From positions 1 to 64,000 of the forward strand of contig NZ_SKCD01000023.1 of the NCBI RefSeq assembly GCF_006542765.1: a stretch of 64,000 nt of DNA, given 5' to 3'. This stretch comes from Paenibacillus luteus (GTDB lineage: Bacteria > Bacillota > Bacilli > Paenibacillales > Paenibacillaceae). Shown here piece after piece: positions 63,814 to 64,000 of this stretch. The position numbers and the translations under genes were made by a program. A model generated the notes under the pieces. That model did not search any database and was not told the origin of the DNA. It saw only the letters and a program-made list of their open reading frames with translations. Each line of letters starts with the position of its first letter. The first letter of the stretch is position 1.

Positions 63814-64000
63814 CCATGTGAAAGGTTTGCTGGGCCATGGAGTCAGGTGGCTGGTTATACTTCTCTCGCTTTTAGTTATCTGTAAGGCTCTCCTTGGATT
63901 GGGATACAGTAGCCTTCGGATAGAAAGAGTCGTTGAAACAGCTCTTAACAATATGGAGGTACCGGTTGCGCCAATCTCAATGAGAACCAAGATGGGGCAA
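63806..64000 (+). CDS. Partial membrane protein gene at right edge
   Basis: Begins at ATG 63806 with AAGGGGGG nine bases upstream and runs off the window after 65 codons. Visible sequence opens MNSHVKGLLGHGVRWLVILL with one hydrophobic helix (about 14-32), followed by a soluble stretch. It overlaps the preceding small membrane-protein gene by eight bases, so they likely work together. The family cannot be judged from this fragment. Confidence 0.7.
   Translation, partial: MNSHVKGLLGHGVRWLVILLSLLVICKALLGLGYSSLRIERVVETALNNMEVPVAPISMRTKMGQ

Overview
The window looks like a chromosomal segment of a Paenibacillus or a close relative. The reasons are strong Shine-Dalgarno sequences with frequent TTG/GTG starts, S-layer-homology (SLH) surface proteins, YesM/YesN-type sensor kinases paired with AraC-type response regulators beside carbohydrate ABC transporters, and Bacillus-type rocDFA, glpP-glpK-glpD and ppaC genes. 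No rRNA, tRNA, phage, CRISPR or intact insertion sequence was recognised.

Positions 1-34200 form a large carbohydrate-utilisation region. A partial minus-strand gene sits at the left edge. Next come a giant SLH-anchored GH42-like enzyme (281-5806) and operon A: sensor kinase, response regulator, solute-binding lipoprotein, two permeases (one with an unusual large extracytoplasmic insert), a Gfo/Idh/MocA dehydrogenase and a TIM-barrel isomerase-like protein (5970-15313). An RNase H gene and a divergent AraC regulator separate this from a second, paralogous dehydrogenase/isomerase cassette with one extra isomerase-like gene (17331-20153). After 1.3 kb of repeats comes operon B (21421-34184): a second ABC transporter, a second sensor/regulator pair, an SLH protein, a secreted protein of unknown function, a BadF-type sugar kinase and a GH4 NAD-dependent glycosidase. 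The likely logic is surface capture and trimming of a glycan, import of oligosaccharides by two ABC systems that appear to lack their own ATPases, and cytoplasmic breakdown. The dehydrogenases, the isomerase-fold proteins and GH4 together suggest that breakdown goes through 3-keto sugar intermediates; this is inference.

Positions 34185-35790 are repeat-rich and hold no convincing gene. From 35792 to 42101 are mostly single genes: a membrane protein, a chemoreceptor, Mn-dependent pyrophosphatase, a small acidic protein, a DUF2167-like protein and a phosphotransferase. Arginine/ornithine degradation (rocD, rocF, rocA) follows, then a MocR-type regulator divergent from an EamA transporter, an amidase, a YdjM-like membrane protein and a CzrA-like metal sensor.

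Positions 52052-57127 hold a LacI-type regulator and the glycerol genes glpP, glpK and glpD, with a strong attenuator-like hairpin before glpD. A zinc-type cation efflux gene follows; its promoter carries an excellent SmtB/CzrA-type palindrome. The window ends with a GH42 beta-galactosidase divergent from an AraC regulator, a two-domain VOC (catechol dioxygenase-like) protein, and two small membrane-associated genes, the last cut by the window edge.
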